64,000 nucleotides of DNA from contig CAUYLG010005323.1 in NCBI GenBank assembly GCA_963573385.1, forward strand, positions 1-64,000, given 5' to 3'. Below the pieces are notes generated by a model, which did no database searches, was not told the origin of the DNA, and was given only the letters and a program-made list of their open reading frames with translations. Source of the stretch: Cacajao melanocephalus (lineage: Eukaryota > Chordata > Mammalia > Primates > Pitheciidae). Numbering within the stretch: position 1 is the stretch's first letter; each line of letters opens with the position of its first letter. The translations under genes were made by a program, and so were the position numbers. Shown in pieces: positions 1 through 12,949 of this stretch.

Positions 1-651
1 TGGGGTTGCTCTTCTTGAGGAATATCTTTGTGGTGTTCTCTGTATTTCCTGGACTTGAATATTGGCCTGCCTTGCTAGGTTGGGGAAGTTTTCCTGGATA
101 ATATTCTGAAGAGTATTTTCCAGCTTGGATTCATTCTCTTCATCATATTCAGGTACACCTATCCAACGTAGATTAGGTCTTTTCACATAGTCCCATATTT
201 CTTGGAGACTTTCTTCATTCCTTTTTACCCTTTTTTCTCTAATCTTGCCTTCTCGTTTTATTTCATTGAGTTGATCTTCGACCTCTGATATCCTTTCTTC
301 TGCTTGGTCAATTCGGCTGTTGAAACTTGTGCATGCTTCGCCAAGTTCTCGTGTTGTGTTTTTCGGCTCCATCAATTCATTTATATTCCTCTCTAAGTTG
401 TCCATTCTCATTAGCATTTCATTAAATCTTCTTTCAAGGTTCTTAGTTTCTTTGCATTGGGTTAGTACATGCTCTTTTAGCTCACAGAAGTTTCTTATTA
501 TCCACCTTTTGAAGCCTGATTCTGTCAGTTCATCGCACTCATTCTCTGTCAGGCCTTGTTCTCTTGCTGATGAGGAGCTGCGATCCCCTATAGGAGGAGA
601 GGCATTCTGATTTCGGGTGTTCTCATCCTTTTTGCACTGGTTTCTTCCCAT
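1..651 (-). CDS. L1 ORF1 protein (ORF1p), N-terminal 217 codons, runs off window
   Basis: The ATG at 651-649 opens a minus-strand frame with no stop for 217 codons to the window edge. It starts MGRNQCKKDEN and then has a heptad-like, charged coiled-coil stretch (about residues 60-130). This is followed by the conserved start of the RRM-like domain (EIWDYVKRPNLR, then NIIQENFPNLARQAN) and RTPQRYSSRRATP. ORF1p is the L1 RNA-binding chaperone; it trimerises through the coiled coil. The rest of the RRM and the C-terminal domain lie outside. The coiled-coil half differs clearly from human L1PA ORF1p as I know it, while the C-terminal half is close, which is the usual pattern of rapid coiled-coil evolution. 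Confidence 0.85.
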   Translation of the reverse strand, partial: MGRNQCKKDENTRNQNASPPIGDRSSSSAREQGLTENECDELTESGFKRWIIRNFCELKEHVLTQCKETKNLERRFNEMLMRMDNLERNINELMEPKNTTRELGEACTSFNSRIDQAEERISEVEDQLNEIKREGKIREKRVKRNEESLQEIWDYVKRPNLRWIGVPEYDEENESKLENTLQNIIQENFPNLARQANIQVQEIQRTPQRYSSRRATP

Positions 652-1131
652 TTTTGTGGATTTATCCACCTGTCGTCTTTGTAATTGCTGACTTTCAGAT
701 TGGGTCTGAGTGGACGTCCGGCTTGTTGGTGATGAAGTTTTTTCTGGTTCTTAGTTTTCCTTTGGCGGACGCCCTTTCCCCACAGAGCTAGGCCTTCCTG
801 GGTTCAGCTGTGCTTACTGTGAAACTCTTAGTCCTCAGCACTTCCAATCGCTGTTCTCCTTGTGGGGATGGGACCAGCTGAGCCCGACTCAAGTGGCACC
901 CAGTAGCATATACTCCGCACTGAGAAGTGCTGCGCCACGCTGGGGCGCAGGCAAAACAGCTGCGCCGGCCAAAAGAGTCGCGCTGGCGACCCTTGTGGCT
1001 CCTCCGCCGGGAATTTCCCAGTTTGTGTTCCACAGAAATTTGTCTGAAATTGCGGCGTCCACTCGCTCTCTGTGCTTTCACTGGGAGCTACAATCGTGAG
1101 CTGTTGTTAATTGGCCATCTCGGATCTCTCT
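1..1131 (-). mobile_element. L1 (LINE-1) retrotransposon, 5' end, antisense
   Basis: Read on the minus strand, this begins near 1131 with a primate L1 5' UTR start (GAGATGGCCAATTAACAACA), runs through a GC-rich 5' UTR of about 480 bp, and enters ORF1 at 651. The element continues past the left window edge, so its ORF2 and tail cannot be judged. The 5' UTR is shorter than the roughly 900 bp of human L1PA. The complete 5' end and the undamaged ORF1 frame suggest a fairly recent insertion. It lies beyond the 3' end of FSTL4 in the same orientation. The right-hand target-site duplication cannot be tested without the 3' end. Confidence 0.9.
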
Positions 1132-1139
1132 CCTTTTCA

Positions 1140-1258
1140 TTGTTTTAATAGGATCTTTTACAGAGCAAAAATTTTAAATTTTGACGAGGTCCAGTTTATC
1201 AAATTTTCCTTTTATCGATTATGCTTTTGGTGCCAAGTCTAAGAACTCTGCCCACCCC
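1140..1258 (-). mobile_element. Old L1 ORF2 fragment
   Basis: The plus strand reads like the reverse complement of a diverged L1 ORF2 3' segment (for example ttttaaattttgacgaggtc, then gcttttggtgccaagtctaa). It abuts the younger L1, which probably inserted in or next to it. Confidence 0.55.
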
Positions 1259-1955
1259 TAACTCTTGCCCCCATTTCCCTGTGAGGCCACTGGAAGGAAA
1301 GCACAGTGTCTGGAGAGGCCCTTGCTCTTGGGAGAGAAGTGGCTGCCTGCCCTGCCTCTGTCTCTGGGTGCCCACTTCTCCATTCTCTCCTCACCTCCTG
1401 CATGGTGTTCTTTAACATTTTTTCTGCAGTGTTTTCGGTGGAGAAATTGTTCTGAATGATTTCATCTTCCCTCTCAAGATGAAGGGACACCTGGCCATTG
1501 TTTCTGAGGTAGAAGCTGATGAGGCACATACACACTTGGTGGTAGCCCAAGGGGAATTCTTGCCTGGGTGTAGGAATGATTCTATCTTCTTCAGTCAATG
1601 CTCATCTGTTTTGTTTTTCTCCCCTTTGCTGCACAGGAAGAAGTGGGTAGGATCTACAGGCTCTGTAATCGTGTCTCACTCTTGGGAGATAACAGTCTCC
1701 CCTCAGGGTGCTCCTATTCACCAAAGACATGAGTCCTTCTTGCTCCTGACTGCTGCAAAGGGGGCAAGGGCCAACGGGGAACCAGGCTTTGTTGCCCCTG
1801 TGCTGCTCACGAGTAAGTGCCCATGTCAGATTTCTCTTAATTGCAAAAGTACACACAGTTCATTGTAGAAGTTCTAGACAATAGAAATAAACCAGATCCA
1901 CTTATAATCCCAGAACGTGGTGTTTAACATTTTGGCCTATTCCAACCTCTCCCAG
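1259..1955. other. Intergenic stretch, no gene seen
   Basis: Short open frames on both strands (up to 129 codons) show no recognisable domain, codon bias or splice context. A weakly repeat-like AT-rich stretch precedes the Alu. Nothing else is supported. Confidence 0.5.
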
Positions 1956-2243
1956 TTTTTTTTTTTTTTTTTTTTTTTTGACAGGGTCGCAGTCTGTCAC
2001 CCAGACTGGAGTGCCGTGGCATGATCTCAGTTTACTGCAACCTCCACCTCCCACACTCAGGTGATCCTCCTACCTCAGCTGGGACTACAGGTACATGTCA
2101 CCACACCCAGCTAATTTTTGTATTTTTTTGTGGAGACGGAGTTTTGCCATGTTGCCTAGTCTGGTCTTGAATTCCTGGGCTCAAGTGATCCATCCCTCTT
2201 GGTGTCCCAAAGTGCTAGGATTACAGGCATGAGCCACCAGGCC
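1956..2243 (-). mobile_element. Alu element
   Basis: A T-run on the plus strand is followed by reverse-complement Alu right and left arms, ending at the gagccaccaggcc end. Its divergence is typical of an older Alu. Confidence 0.95.
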
Positions 2244-2502
2244 ATCCTCCTTCCTCCACCGCAGTCAGTATTCTTTTATAAAATGAGAATATACAGCAGC
2301 ATTTTCATATATCTTGAAGCAATGTGAGTGAGCTTATCTAGCAGTGCAGGAGGTGCTGATTCAGATTGTCCTGCATGTTTCAGAAAGGCTGATCCATGGG
2401 AACACAGGGGCTGGCTCCTTTTAGGGTTCCCCCAGGGTCTGTAAGTCCCATTCTCTATCTTGTGCCCCAGGGATGCTGAAAGTCTCCCTGTTGTTGCTCT
2501 GC

Positions 2503-2578
2503 CTGGGGGTGCATTCTCCTCAGTGCATACGGGGTGGGTCCTGGGGGTGCATTCTCCTCAGTGCATATGGGGTGGGTC
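2503..2578. repeat. Tandem duplication, 38 bp x 2
   Basis: Two adjacent 38-bp units (2503-2540 and 2541-2578) differ at one base (catacgg versus catatgg). A third copy begins at 2579 and breaks off after a few bases. The near identity implies a recent slippage or duplication. Confidence 0.9.
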
Positions 2579-3084
2579 CTGGGGGCTGTCACTTCCTCTC
2601 CTTTCTTCCCCGGCCACCCAGTTCCACTGGTCACTGCTGACCAATATCTCCTGCCTGGTAACTGGATTTCACTTTGGCAGGAGACTCTGGTTCAAGGGGA
2701 GGAACCCTGAACATGGGGATAATAGCCAGTGGCCTGGATAAGTGAGAGTTAAAGAAACATAAACTAATTTTCTTTGGATGGAAGTTTACACATAAAGATG
2801 ATATTCACCTAGACTTGCAGAGAATATGATGTACTGTTTATTGCATAAATACATTTGATTGTAAAACAATATTAATTTTAGATCTGGGCATATCCAGCCT
2901 TAGCTAACTGAGAATCGTGGCTCTGAGACCATTTGCTGCCTACTCTCCAGACTGGCCTGGAAAGCTGGCTCTCTTGGGATGGAGGTTGGAGCAAAACCCC
3001 TGCTAGAGGCAGCCTGTGCTTCCTGGGGTCTATAGGGAAGCGAGGCTGGAGCAGCTGCAGTTCAGACATTTTGTGGTGGTGGGT

Positions 3085-3290
3085 ATCGCAGGCAGCAGGA
3101 TCAGCGGTTAGAGTTTGCATTCTGACCACAGACATAAATTTGAATTTGGGCTCTGCTGCTCTGAGCCTCAGCTTCCTCTTCTGTAAAGTGGGGATAACAA
3201 TAACACATACCTTGTTGGGTCATTGTAAGGTTTAAAAACAGGTGCTTATTAAGTGCTTATCACAGGGGTAGGCACATGTAGTAGGTTACT
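3085..3290 (+). mobile_element. MIR SINE
   Basis: Contains the MIR core signature gagcctcagcttcctcttct, then tgtaaagtggggataaca and a trailing cattgtaaggtttaaa. Ancient tRNA-derived SINE, sense orientation. Confidence 0.8.
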
Positions 3291-3366
3291 CCTCCAGGAA
3301 AGACGGGAGCAGTACCTTGTTTATGTCACTGTGATAATTTTATGTGTCAGCTTGGCCAGGCCGCTG

Positions 3367-3717
3367 CTGAGGACTGAATGTCTGTGTCTCCCACGAATTC
3401 ATATCTTGAAACCCAGCCTCCAGTATGGTGGTACTTGGAGGTGGAGCTTTTGGGAGGTGATTAGGAGATGAGAGTGGTGCCCTCGTGAGCGGGATTAGAG
3501 CCCTTAGAAAAGAGGCTTCTGGAAGCTCCCTTGTGCCTTCTATCGGGTGAGGACACAGGGAGGAGATGGCTACCTAGGAGCCAGGATGCACCGGATACCA
3601 AGTGTGCTGTTGCCTTCATCTTGGGCTTCCCAAACCCCAGAATGGTGAGAAATAAATTATTTATAAGCCACAAAGTCTATGGTATTCTGTTACAGGAGCC
3701 TGGACAGACTAAGACAG
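3367..3717 (+). mobile_element. Second LTR-like repeat (MaLR type) nested in the first
   Basis: Starts tgctgaggactgaatg and runs through ggaggtggagcttttgggag, gtgattaggagatgagag and a gagaaataaat polyadenylation-type signal to gacagactaagacag. The same family occurs in the opposite orientation at about 26560-27000. It is noncoding. The family name is by eye. Confidence 0.6.
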
Positions 3718-3757
3718 CCATGGTCTCTGACGTCTAGTCAAACACTACTCTAGATGA

Positions 3758-4136
<379 letters not shown>

Positions 4137-4898
4137 TAACCTTCTGTGATGTAGGTGGGCTCCGTTCAATCAGTTGAAGGCCTTACTAGAAAAAGACTGG
4201 CCTCCTCCTAAGGAGGGGATTCTGACAGCTGACTGTCTTTGGACTCAAACTGCAACTCTTCCCTGTGTCTCCAGCTGCTGCCTGCCTGGCTGATTTTGGC
4301 CTTGCCAGCCTCCCCAGTCACATGAGCCAGTTCCTTAAAATAGATCTGTCTCTTGTCTCTTTCTCCGTATATACACACACACCCTAGGGGTCCTGCCTAA
4401 TACTGTCGTGGCGTAGCAGTCTTTAAGCTTGCTGAAGGCAGGTGCTGTGTTTCCTTTGTTCAGCCGTCTGTTGCCCATACCTGGCACAGTGCAGGCTCCC
4501 CATTAATAGCCTGGTGATTACTGGGCTCTTCCCGCTTTCTATTTTCCAGTTAGAAAGTCTGCCCCAGTGAGAGCCAAGAGTGACTGGGGTAATGGATTCA
4601 TCTCTGGGGCTGTAGTGAATTTTTAGTGCCTGCCAGGGCAGATGGCGAGTGGTTTCGAACTGGATGTGGTTGTGCATTTTGGGAGCTGAGACTTCCACAT
4701 GGGGAAGAGAGATTGCTAGGCCCAGGCACCTGCCTTTGTCCAGCCACTCTTTGGACTGGGCCAGAGCACAGCTATTGCAGGAACCTGTAATTGCGATGGA
4801 AAGGTGGGAGAGGGACGCTGTGCGGTTTTTGCCGTAATCAGTTCTCACTTTAACAATTGTAAACAGACTGGCACCAGAAAAGGTAACTTTTCTCAAGT

Positions 4899-4904
4899 TT
4901 TATT
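4899..4904 (-). promoter_or_regulatory. Candidate distal polyadenylation signal
   Basis: The minus strand reads AATAAA in the context ttttacAATAAAacttgag. It follows about 350 nt of AT-rich sequence that looks like the end of a long 3' UTR. Using it would give a 3' UTR near 5.7 kb. There is no transcript evidence here. Confidence 0.35.
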
Positions 4905-7386
4905 GTAAAATCCTCAGAAAAAAAGAGCATTTACAATGACAATACTTCATGATAATTTGTGAGTCATCGTTATACCAAGTGGTACTGCAAATACACCATG
5001 TGTTCGATACTGTGTAATAGGTCAAAGTAAATACAAACTTATTTCAAATGCCACATACGGTTACTGTGTTGGTACAAATTTCTACTAAAGTTGATGTATT
5101 AAAAATAATTTATATATATTTTATAAATAAGGAAAAATTCACATGTATAATAATTACAGGAGGCCTTTTGAGAAATACTGGTGATTACAGAAAATATATT
5201 TTGGAGTCTACGCAACTGTTCAAAATAATGTAATCTGCCTTGACATGAGAGATTTGAGAGTTTTCTGAGGTGGGGAAGCATGAGACTTGAACAGGACAAG
5301 TGATGTGTGCGGCTTCACATCTTAAGGGTCACTCAGCTGCACTACAGCATGAAACGGTGTGTGTGACCACGCCAGCAAAACTCCATGCCCAGTTCTGCTT
5401 TGAGATCATCTCACACAGCCTTCAGGAAGCGTGAGAAGCAGGGGAAAGGTAGGAAGCCACAGGGCGGGGCCAGGCCAGGAAGGATGAGGGGGCTGGCCAG
5501 CTGTGGGAGCCAGGTGGGGAGAGTGTGGGGAGCTGTGGGTCTGTGGTGTACGGCTTGCAAGCCTGTTTCTCTCACCTCTCTCCAAGTAGCACGGGACCCA
5601 CAGCTCTTCAGCCTATGGTAGATGTCACGCTAGGAAGTGGCTAAAGGTTTAGATTTGGGCATTTTCTCAGTTTAGAGCTCTTGGGCTCTTGGGCCTCACA
5701 ACCCAGCCAATACTGGTTGCTCTCACTCAGAAACAAAGCGCTGATCCTGATGAGGGTGCCTCTGAAGGGCAGCAGTGTCTGATCCTACCAAGCCACATGT
5801 TGCCAGGCTTGGTGTAGGGGTGAGTCAATAGTTATTGCTTTGTGGAGTGCTGGCTGAGCCCTCTAAAGCCCTCCAGGGCATGGCCCATGTTCTCTGGGGC
5901 CACATGAGCAAGGGTTGGTTCCACATATGTAAAGATGAGCTTGGAAAGAAGCATGTGTGAATTGTGGCTTTTTTTTTTCTAAAGTACATGCTAAACACTC
6001 TGAAGCCTGAAGCCTAGCTGTGAATTTTGAGGAAAATCTCCACTCCTGTATTCTCCATAATTTCACACATTGTGTTTAGTTAAATTAGGCTTCCCCATTT
6101 GCTGCCCATGGCTCCAAAGGAGGATGTGGATGCACAGGACAGTGCTTGTTTATGTCCCAGGGTCTGCTGTGTGGCTGCTGCCTAAAGCATCCAGGCCCAG
6201 ATAAGATGCTCACATCCTCAAGTGACTTAACAGGTAACCTGGGAGAGATAAAAGCAGGGAGTGGATTACATTCCACTGGCTACCTGGGGTCTTGTAGTCA
6301 CACCCTGAAGATAGGCACTGTATTTTTTTTCTCTTGAATTTTTTAAGCCTCTCTGTTTTGATGATCTCTAGAATTTTGGAGAGAAACCAAGGCAGCTAGG
6401 GACTTTCTTGAACTAAATTTCTTTGCCTATGTGCCGGTCTGGGAGCCTGTAGCAGTCTCTGGCCTGTGAATGACTTCTGGCTTGTACCCCAAAGCAGGAA
6501 AGCAGCACGGGTCAAGGCCACAGGGTGGGGGCTGGTATAGCAGTCAGGACAGCTGCTCCTTGAATGGCAGGAGCTGTTGTGGAGCGGCTCATGAGCAGAG
6601 GGCCCAAGAGACAGGAATGGAACAGGAAAGGGGGAGAATAAAAAGGGAATGGAGGGAGGTTGGGGGGCTCGGCCCTCTGAGAGATGAGGCTTGGCTGACA
6701 TGTCATGGTCTCTCTGTTCCTGCCGGATGGCACCTGACTTCCCTGATGGTTCTGAGCCAGCTCTCTATCTAGTCTTGGTCATCTAACTAACTCCAAAGGT
6801 CTGCAAGCGAGGGTTTGGAGACTGTGACTCTGGGCAGCAAGGGGCTGTGTCCCTATGGGTTCTGACTGTTCTTGGAGTGGAACCTGGGGTCCTGGGTGGG
6901 GGAAACTGTCAGGACCTCTGTGGCCGTGCTGCAATCTTCCTCTGTTACCTGCCTGGCCTCCTGGCTGGGGGTGGAGGGGAGTAGCATTCCAGGGGTGCTG
7001 GGTGCAGGGGAGAATGTGAGGTAGATTGGTGGATGCATAGGAAGGAGGTGGGAGTGGTGGTGTCAACTCTCCTGGAGGCTTACTTCTGAAAAGGAAGGCT
7101 GAAGAGTGGGAGAGAGAGATGTGGGATTTGCTAGTGAAGATGGTTCAGCATCCGTCATATTAGAATGAAACACAACATGATACATGAATCAACTACACTT
7201 TTTAAGCTTCATGTAGAAAAATATATCCAGAATGGACGTTTCACACCTCAGTTCGGAAATCTTCTTTAGTTCACAGATTATTGGTCAACAGAAAACAAGA
7301 TGTGGCCATACAAAGCCAACTCCTGGCTGCTTTCCTAAATGAAGGCTCAGCAGTTGTAATCTCTACGGCAGCAGGCCGTTCGCTGC

Positions 7387-7392
7387 TTTATT
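7387..7392 (-). promoter_or_regulatory. Candidate polyadenylation signal
   Basis: AATAAA on the minus strand in a GC-richer context (ccccAATAAAgcagcg). Weaker by context than the signals on either side. Confidence 0.2.
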
Positions 7393-7944
7393 GGGGGTTG
7401 AAGGCTGGCTTCCAGTGCCTACCTGGAATTGGGAGCTTTGTCTGCACAGATGGAGAAGGGGAAATGGCCGGGTTGGGGGTGAGAATTGTAGGGGCTGAGT
7501 GTCTGTCTCTGGTGATGCTATCTGTAGGTCAAAGTACCTGAAGTTTCGTGTTAGCAGTTGGCCCTAGCCGGGATTTACAGGGCTCTTCCAGCTTCTTCCT
7601 GGAGCTTGGGGACAAGTAGGACATTCGAATGTCCTGGAGACTGAAGAAATAAGCCTGGGCCAGCCCCAGGCAGGGTGGGCTGGATCCGTGTTGGTGAGGC
7701 TGGGATGATGGCTTTGGCTGTGGGTGCGGCGCCTGTCAAACCTCCTCATGCAAGAGGGTCACACCATTGTCCAGAAGCCGGCAGTCCCCCTTCCTGCCAT
7801 CCCTTTGGGGCTGCTTCGGTGGGCTTTTGGACCCAGAGCCTTTATGCAGGGATCTGCCCACTGGAGCAGAAGAACGAGGGCCTCCATTTCCAAAGTTCCT
7901 GTTACCACAGGTGCAGATTATTTGTCATTTTGGAAGGAAAAACT

Positions 7945-10582
7945 ATTGAATTTTTATGAAATTAACTTTATTTCAAAATAACTGAGGGAGTTTATATAAA
8001 TAGCTTTCTTGATGATTCTTTTGGTAAAGTCAGTACTTCTTTAATAGTGTAAAATATCAGTTGTGAATTGATCTTGTGTGTTCATCAGAAGGATTACCCG
8101 CTGGGCTTGCTACAGGAGGCCCCCTTGTAGGGAGGCGTTTTCTACCAGGGGCTTTCCAACTGTGTCCCACAAACCTCTTCTGGGGCAAAGTGTGGGGGAA
8201 AGTGCCGGCCGATCTGGTCCTCCTCCTCCTCCTGCCCCTGACTCCCCACCCTACCAGCTCTATCAGCTTCCCTGCTAAAAACCATTTACCTGCCTGCATG
8301 GGTGACTTTGCCGCCTGGGGCTGGACTCCTGAATCCCTGACCTAGGCTTCAGCTGCTTCGATTCAGCTGTGTCTGGCATGCTGTCAGTGAGACCTAAGCC
8401 TGCCATCTCCAGGAACTGCACGGTGGGGACGGCAAGGGGCAGATACGCTTTTTAGACACACTTTGAGACGGAAGGGCGAGTGGGAGAGGAACAGGTGCTG
8501 CAGAAGTTGATTCCGTCACTCCCGATTATTTTAAAAGGCCAGTTTGGGATGAACTGGTCTTTGACTTAGGAATCCTGCTGCCCACAGAGGCTGATGTTCT
8601 GGCCTGCTCTTTGGTGGGACTTCTCCTCCTTTGGGCTGAGAGATCCTTTTTCTGTTAGGGGCTGACACAATTGAGATTTTTCCAAGAAGAGAAGTTAATG
8701 AAAGTTGGAGTATTTTGGTGGTAAAAATGGGAGATTGGGAGTGAACATATCAAGATACTGAGGCAGGAAAAAAAAAAGGGTGAGATGTGTCATCCATGCA
8801 TTCCCAGACACTGTGGAACTGCCCTCTAGGCTTTTGAGGTTAGCTTCCTCAACTTACACCTACATAGCAGACCCTTTAAAATAAAAAGCATAAACCTCCA
8901 TGTCTAGGCATACCCCTAGGAGTCGCAGGGGACAGGCGTTTGGTGGACTAAGATCCATGAGACATACAGGACAAGTGATTGATCTCATGAGATCTGTGGT
9001 GGGCGATGCAGCTAGCTTGGACAGCAGGCGGGAGTGAAAAGGGGCTGTGTGTGTTGAGGGTGACAGAGTCTAGGTTTTCCTCTCCTCGAAAGGGTTCATT
9101 CCTCAATGGCAAAGGAAAATCCCGGTCATGTCAGCAGGTGAAGGTGGCCAAATTAGCAAAGACGTCTGTGGTAAGACCACCTCTCCCAACCCCACGTGGC
9201 TCGCAAAATGATCATTCAAACCAGAACACATGTAAGTTTTGGCCACTGATACGCACAAGAGGGAAGAGGAGCACGTTTTTGCTGAGAGTCTCTAATCAAG
9301 GCGGGTCTCTAGGGGTCTGCATGGGCTGTACTTCTTCCATGCCCACCTGAGAGTCACCACAGCCTGACAAAGCCTGCATTCAGTAGTGACAGCCTGCCGC
9401 CTTCTGATTCTGGGTTTTGCAGTGCATGTGTTTTGATTGGGGAAAGTGGGTAAGAAAACCCTCACTGAAATGCGCTCTCTCTGCAGTGCTGATGCGGAGA
9501 TGGGGTACCAGAGATGAGCGGATGGGCCACAGGCAGAAAAAAAAAATCTGTTTTGAAAAGGTATAGCTTCAGGAACTCACCTGGCTCCACTCGTGTCCTT
9601 GGGGTTTCTGCACTGAGCCTGGAGGCCACTCATACCTTGCCAGGCAAGCCCAGTCTGCCCTGAATCTGGGCCACCAGACCTGACTAATGAGATGTCCCCC
9701 TTCTGTGCTGAAAAGCAGGCACACAGAACTTGTCCTGGTCTCTTGGGATCCCAACACAGAACCGAGTCCTTACCAACGAGCTGAGCTGCTCTGCTCTTGG
9801 AGAAGCAGAGTGGCCGCAGTTGACCGGACGGTATTCTTAGGTCATTGTTCTTTCCAGCTGTGGACTGTGGGGTTGTGACCCCCAGAGTCTCAGCCTAAGG
9901 CAGGGAAGGATACAGTTGGACCTCGGAGAGCATCTTTCTGCTTACTAGCATTTGAGATTATAAAAAAGTGTTTTTTTAATCAAAAATTTCCAAAATAAAG
10001 TGAGTGATTTCCCCATCCCCCAAGATGCAGTCAGTCTTGTTGGCTCTCCCTCAGGCTTACAGCAAGTCAAATGGAAAGAAAAGCAAGAAGCAGCTGTGAG
10101 GGAGAAGATGAGGTCCCATGCGAGGACGGATGGGCTTTCGGTTCAGGAGGGAGGCCCCTGCTCCTGGTCAGCCTCTGCTTCGGGGCCACTCCATCAGGGC
10201 GAGGTCTGGCTGGGTCTGGTGGTAAGGGACAATGACTATGTGAAGGCAACCGACAGAGGTGTCCGCCTGGAGAGCAGGATCCCTTGGTTCCGTGATGTCC
10301 CCAGGTCATACGGCGTGCGGCTTGGCACAGAAATGATCCCTTTACACAGCAGCATGTGTTCTCATCGTAGCTCAAGGCGTAAATCATACTTCCTAACAAA
10401 AAAACCCCGATCTTGGTAGCAGCACATACCTTATACTAGGAAACTTGCAAGGAGACCAGTGTTGAACCACAAAGCGAGTACAGGTTTTTGCTTTTGTCTG
10501 TAAAAATGTATAGCGCACCTGCTTGGGCTGCAATGTCAGGATGAGGGGGAGCTCCTTGGCCCAGGGCTCTGCTCTGGGCTCT
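7945..10582 (-). other. FSTL4: FSTL4 3' UTR (proximal form)
   Basis: Sequence after the TGA to the first canonical AATAAA. There is no splice-like interruption and no Alu, and open frames are trivial. An ATTAAA variant at 9975-9980 could give a shorter form. A TCC-rich run lies near 8219-8233. The 3' limit is inferred, not seen in any transcript. Confidence 0.5.
7967..7972 (-). promoter_or_regulatory. Most proximal canonical polyadenylation signal of FSTL4
   Basis: First AATAAA met downstream of the stop codon on the minus strand, about 2.6 kb after it. The surroundings are AT-rich and a T-rich element follows (gttttt near 7940). An ATTAAA lies just upstream at 8040-8045. Confidence 0.5.
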
Positions 10583-11362
<780 letters not shown>

Positions 11363-11934
11363 TTACATCCTCTGCCTTTTCCCTTTACCATCATCCTTCA
11401 GTGATCTAATAGCCTAGTAATAAGATCTATCATTCTGCAGGGTATGTCTTCAGAAACAAATTATCTATGATCTCAATCCAAACATAGTGGAGTTACAAAT
11501 GTTCCTGGATTTATGCTCTTGTAACATGCACTCATCTTTGGAAATGATTAAGGAGAAGGGCAAGAGGGCCTTCAACTGCTTCTCCTCTTGCAATGCCTGT
11601 GATCTGTTTCCCTGAGGCCTGTGTCAGCTGGAAAGGGGCGAGTCTGTGTCTGGACAGTGAGCATGGAGGAAAAGGGCAAGAGATCCCTGCCCTGACTGCC
11701 TGTTACAAAGATAAGACAGGAGATCCTATATCCTCACTGTCGTCTAGACTAACTGGTGAGAATTTGAGGATGCAGATGCAGCGGAACGAATGGAGATTTC
11801 CTATTAATACCCACTTCCCCTGGGAGGGGAACATGTGGGGGTAGTCTCTTCTCTGGCCACACTGGTGATGCGGGTAGGAAGAACCCTGGGCATTGGGGTG
11901 GAGGACAGCTTTCCTCTCTGGAGCCAGATGGCCT

Positions 11935-12060
11935 GGTGCTGCCACACTGCCCTGCTAGCTGCAGAGCCTGGGGCAGGCTGCTTGCCTCTCTGAGCCTCAG
12001 AGACTCTAACCAGGGTAGCTCCCTCCTAGGGCTATTGGGGGATTAGATGTAAGAGGAAAC
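11935..12060 (+). mobile_element. MIR SINE fragment
   Basis: MIR-like order: ggcaggctgcttgcctctct, gagcctcag, then ctagggctattgggggatta. Diverged. Confidence 0.6.
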
Positions 12061-12949
12061 TTTGGCAGAGGGGCTCCGGTAGGTGGGAGTTGCTCACATC
12101 TGGACTTTCTAAAATTCCTCTTTTGGAGGCTGGTTGAAGTGTGGAAAGGCCTGACTCCAGGTAGGACTTCCCTTTGATCTCGAGTGCCTGTGCCTAAACC
12201 CCTTGCTCACAGAGGCCTTTTGGTGCTGTATACACCTACAGGAATAGGGCAGGAACTCTTTTATAATTTTCTGTTAAAAAAACTGTACCCCAGAGTGGAG
12301 GAAAATACTGCCTCCCTCCAAGGTGTATCTTTACAGCATCCTTAAAGAACCAGAGCATGGCAACAGCAAGAAAGAAAACTCTGCTCTTATAAGAAACTTT
12401 AAAGTAAAAGCCACATACAGGAGCTGCAGAGCCTCTTGAGTGTGCCGACCCCCAGCTGAATACAGCTGCTTTATGAGGGCTTCACCATTTAATATACTCT
12501 TAGAGGCTCTTGCACAGGCTTTCTCTGCAGTGAGAGGGTTCATAAAGTGACCTTCCTCCTTGCGTAAGGGTGAATGGGTGAATCTCCAGCATCAGCTTGC
12601 AAAAATGAATCACTTCTTTCTGCAGAGAGGTGCTTGATGGTGGATTATAGAAAGGTATAAATAGTGCTACAAGGCATTTGGAGTTTAGACGGCTTAGAGA
12701 CAGGCTTGGTCGTCTGGCAGTGGTAACGATACGGAAGACGCTGGGGCTGTCTGAAGTGAACAGGGATGGGGACTGACCATGCTGGGATGAGGGCTGCGGT
12801 TGAGGCCATGGCTCTTATTACTGGGTGGTGGTTTTAGGCAGTGGCAAACTATGGCAATCAGGAAGGCTTGTCTTCTGTGGACTCCTTGCACAGATGCTCT
12901 GGGGGTTCCTAAAGTATTATGGGCTGCGGTTAGACAGGAATGTGAAAGA

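Larger units (their letters stand above)
4426..7944. other. Downstream flank of FSTL4, possible extended 3' UTR
   Basis: No Alu, clear LINE or convincing ORF here. The open frames (up to 157 codons) have no recognisable domains. An AT-rich block at 4880-5240 and canonical minus-strand AATAAA signals at 4899-4904 and 7387-7392 leave open that longer FSTL4 transcripts end here. Confidence 0.4.

Noticed and set aside
788..1148. Open frames on both strands inside the L1 5' UTR, including plus-strand frames resembling an L1 antisense ORF
   Set aside because: GC-rich L1 5' UTR readily stays open. The positions do not match the ORF0 location I know from human L1, and at least one of the frames starts at a non-ATG codon.
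4423..4896. 157-codon minus-strand open frame downstream of FSTL4
   Set aside because: No recognisable domain or splice structure. It lies at the edge of an LTR-like repeat and in the possible extended 3' UTR.
8219..8240. TCC-rich run in the 3' UTR as a possible microsatellite
   Set aside because: Only about five units and quickly interrupted. Noted in the UTR entry, not given its own repeat call.
10408..10440. U6-like string (gtagcagcacatacctt)
   Set aside because: Only about a dozen bases resemble U6. The rest of the snRNA is absent and it lies in the FSTL4 3' UTR.
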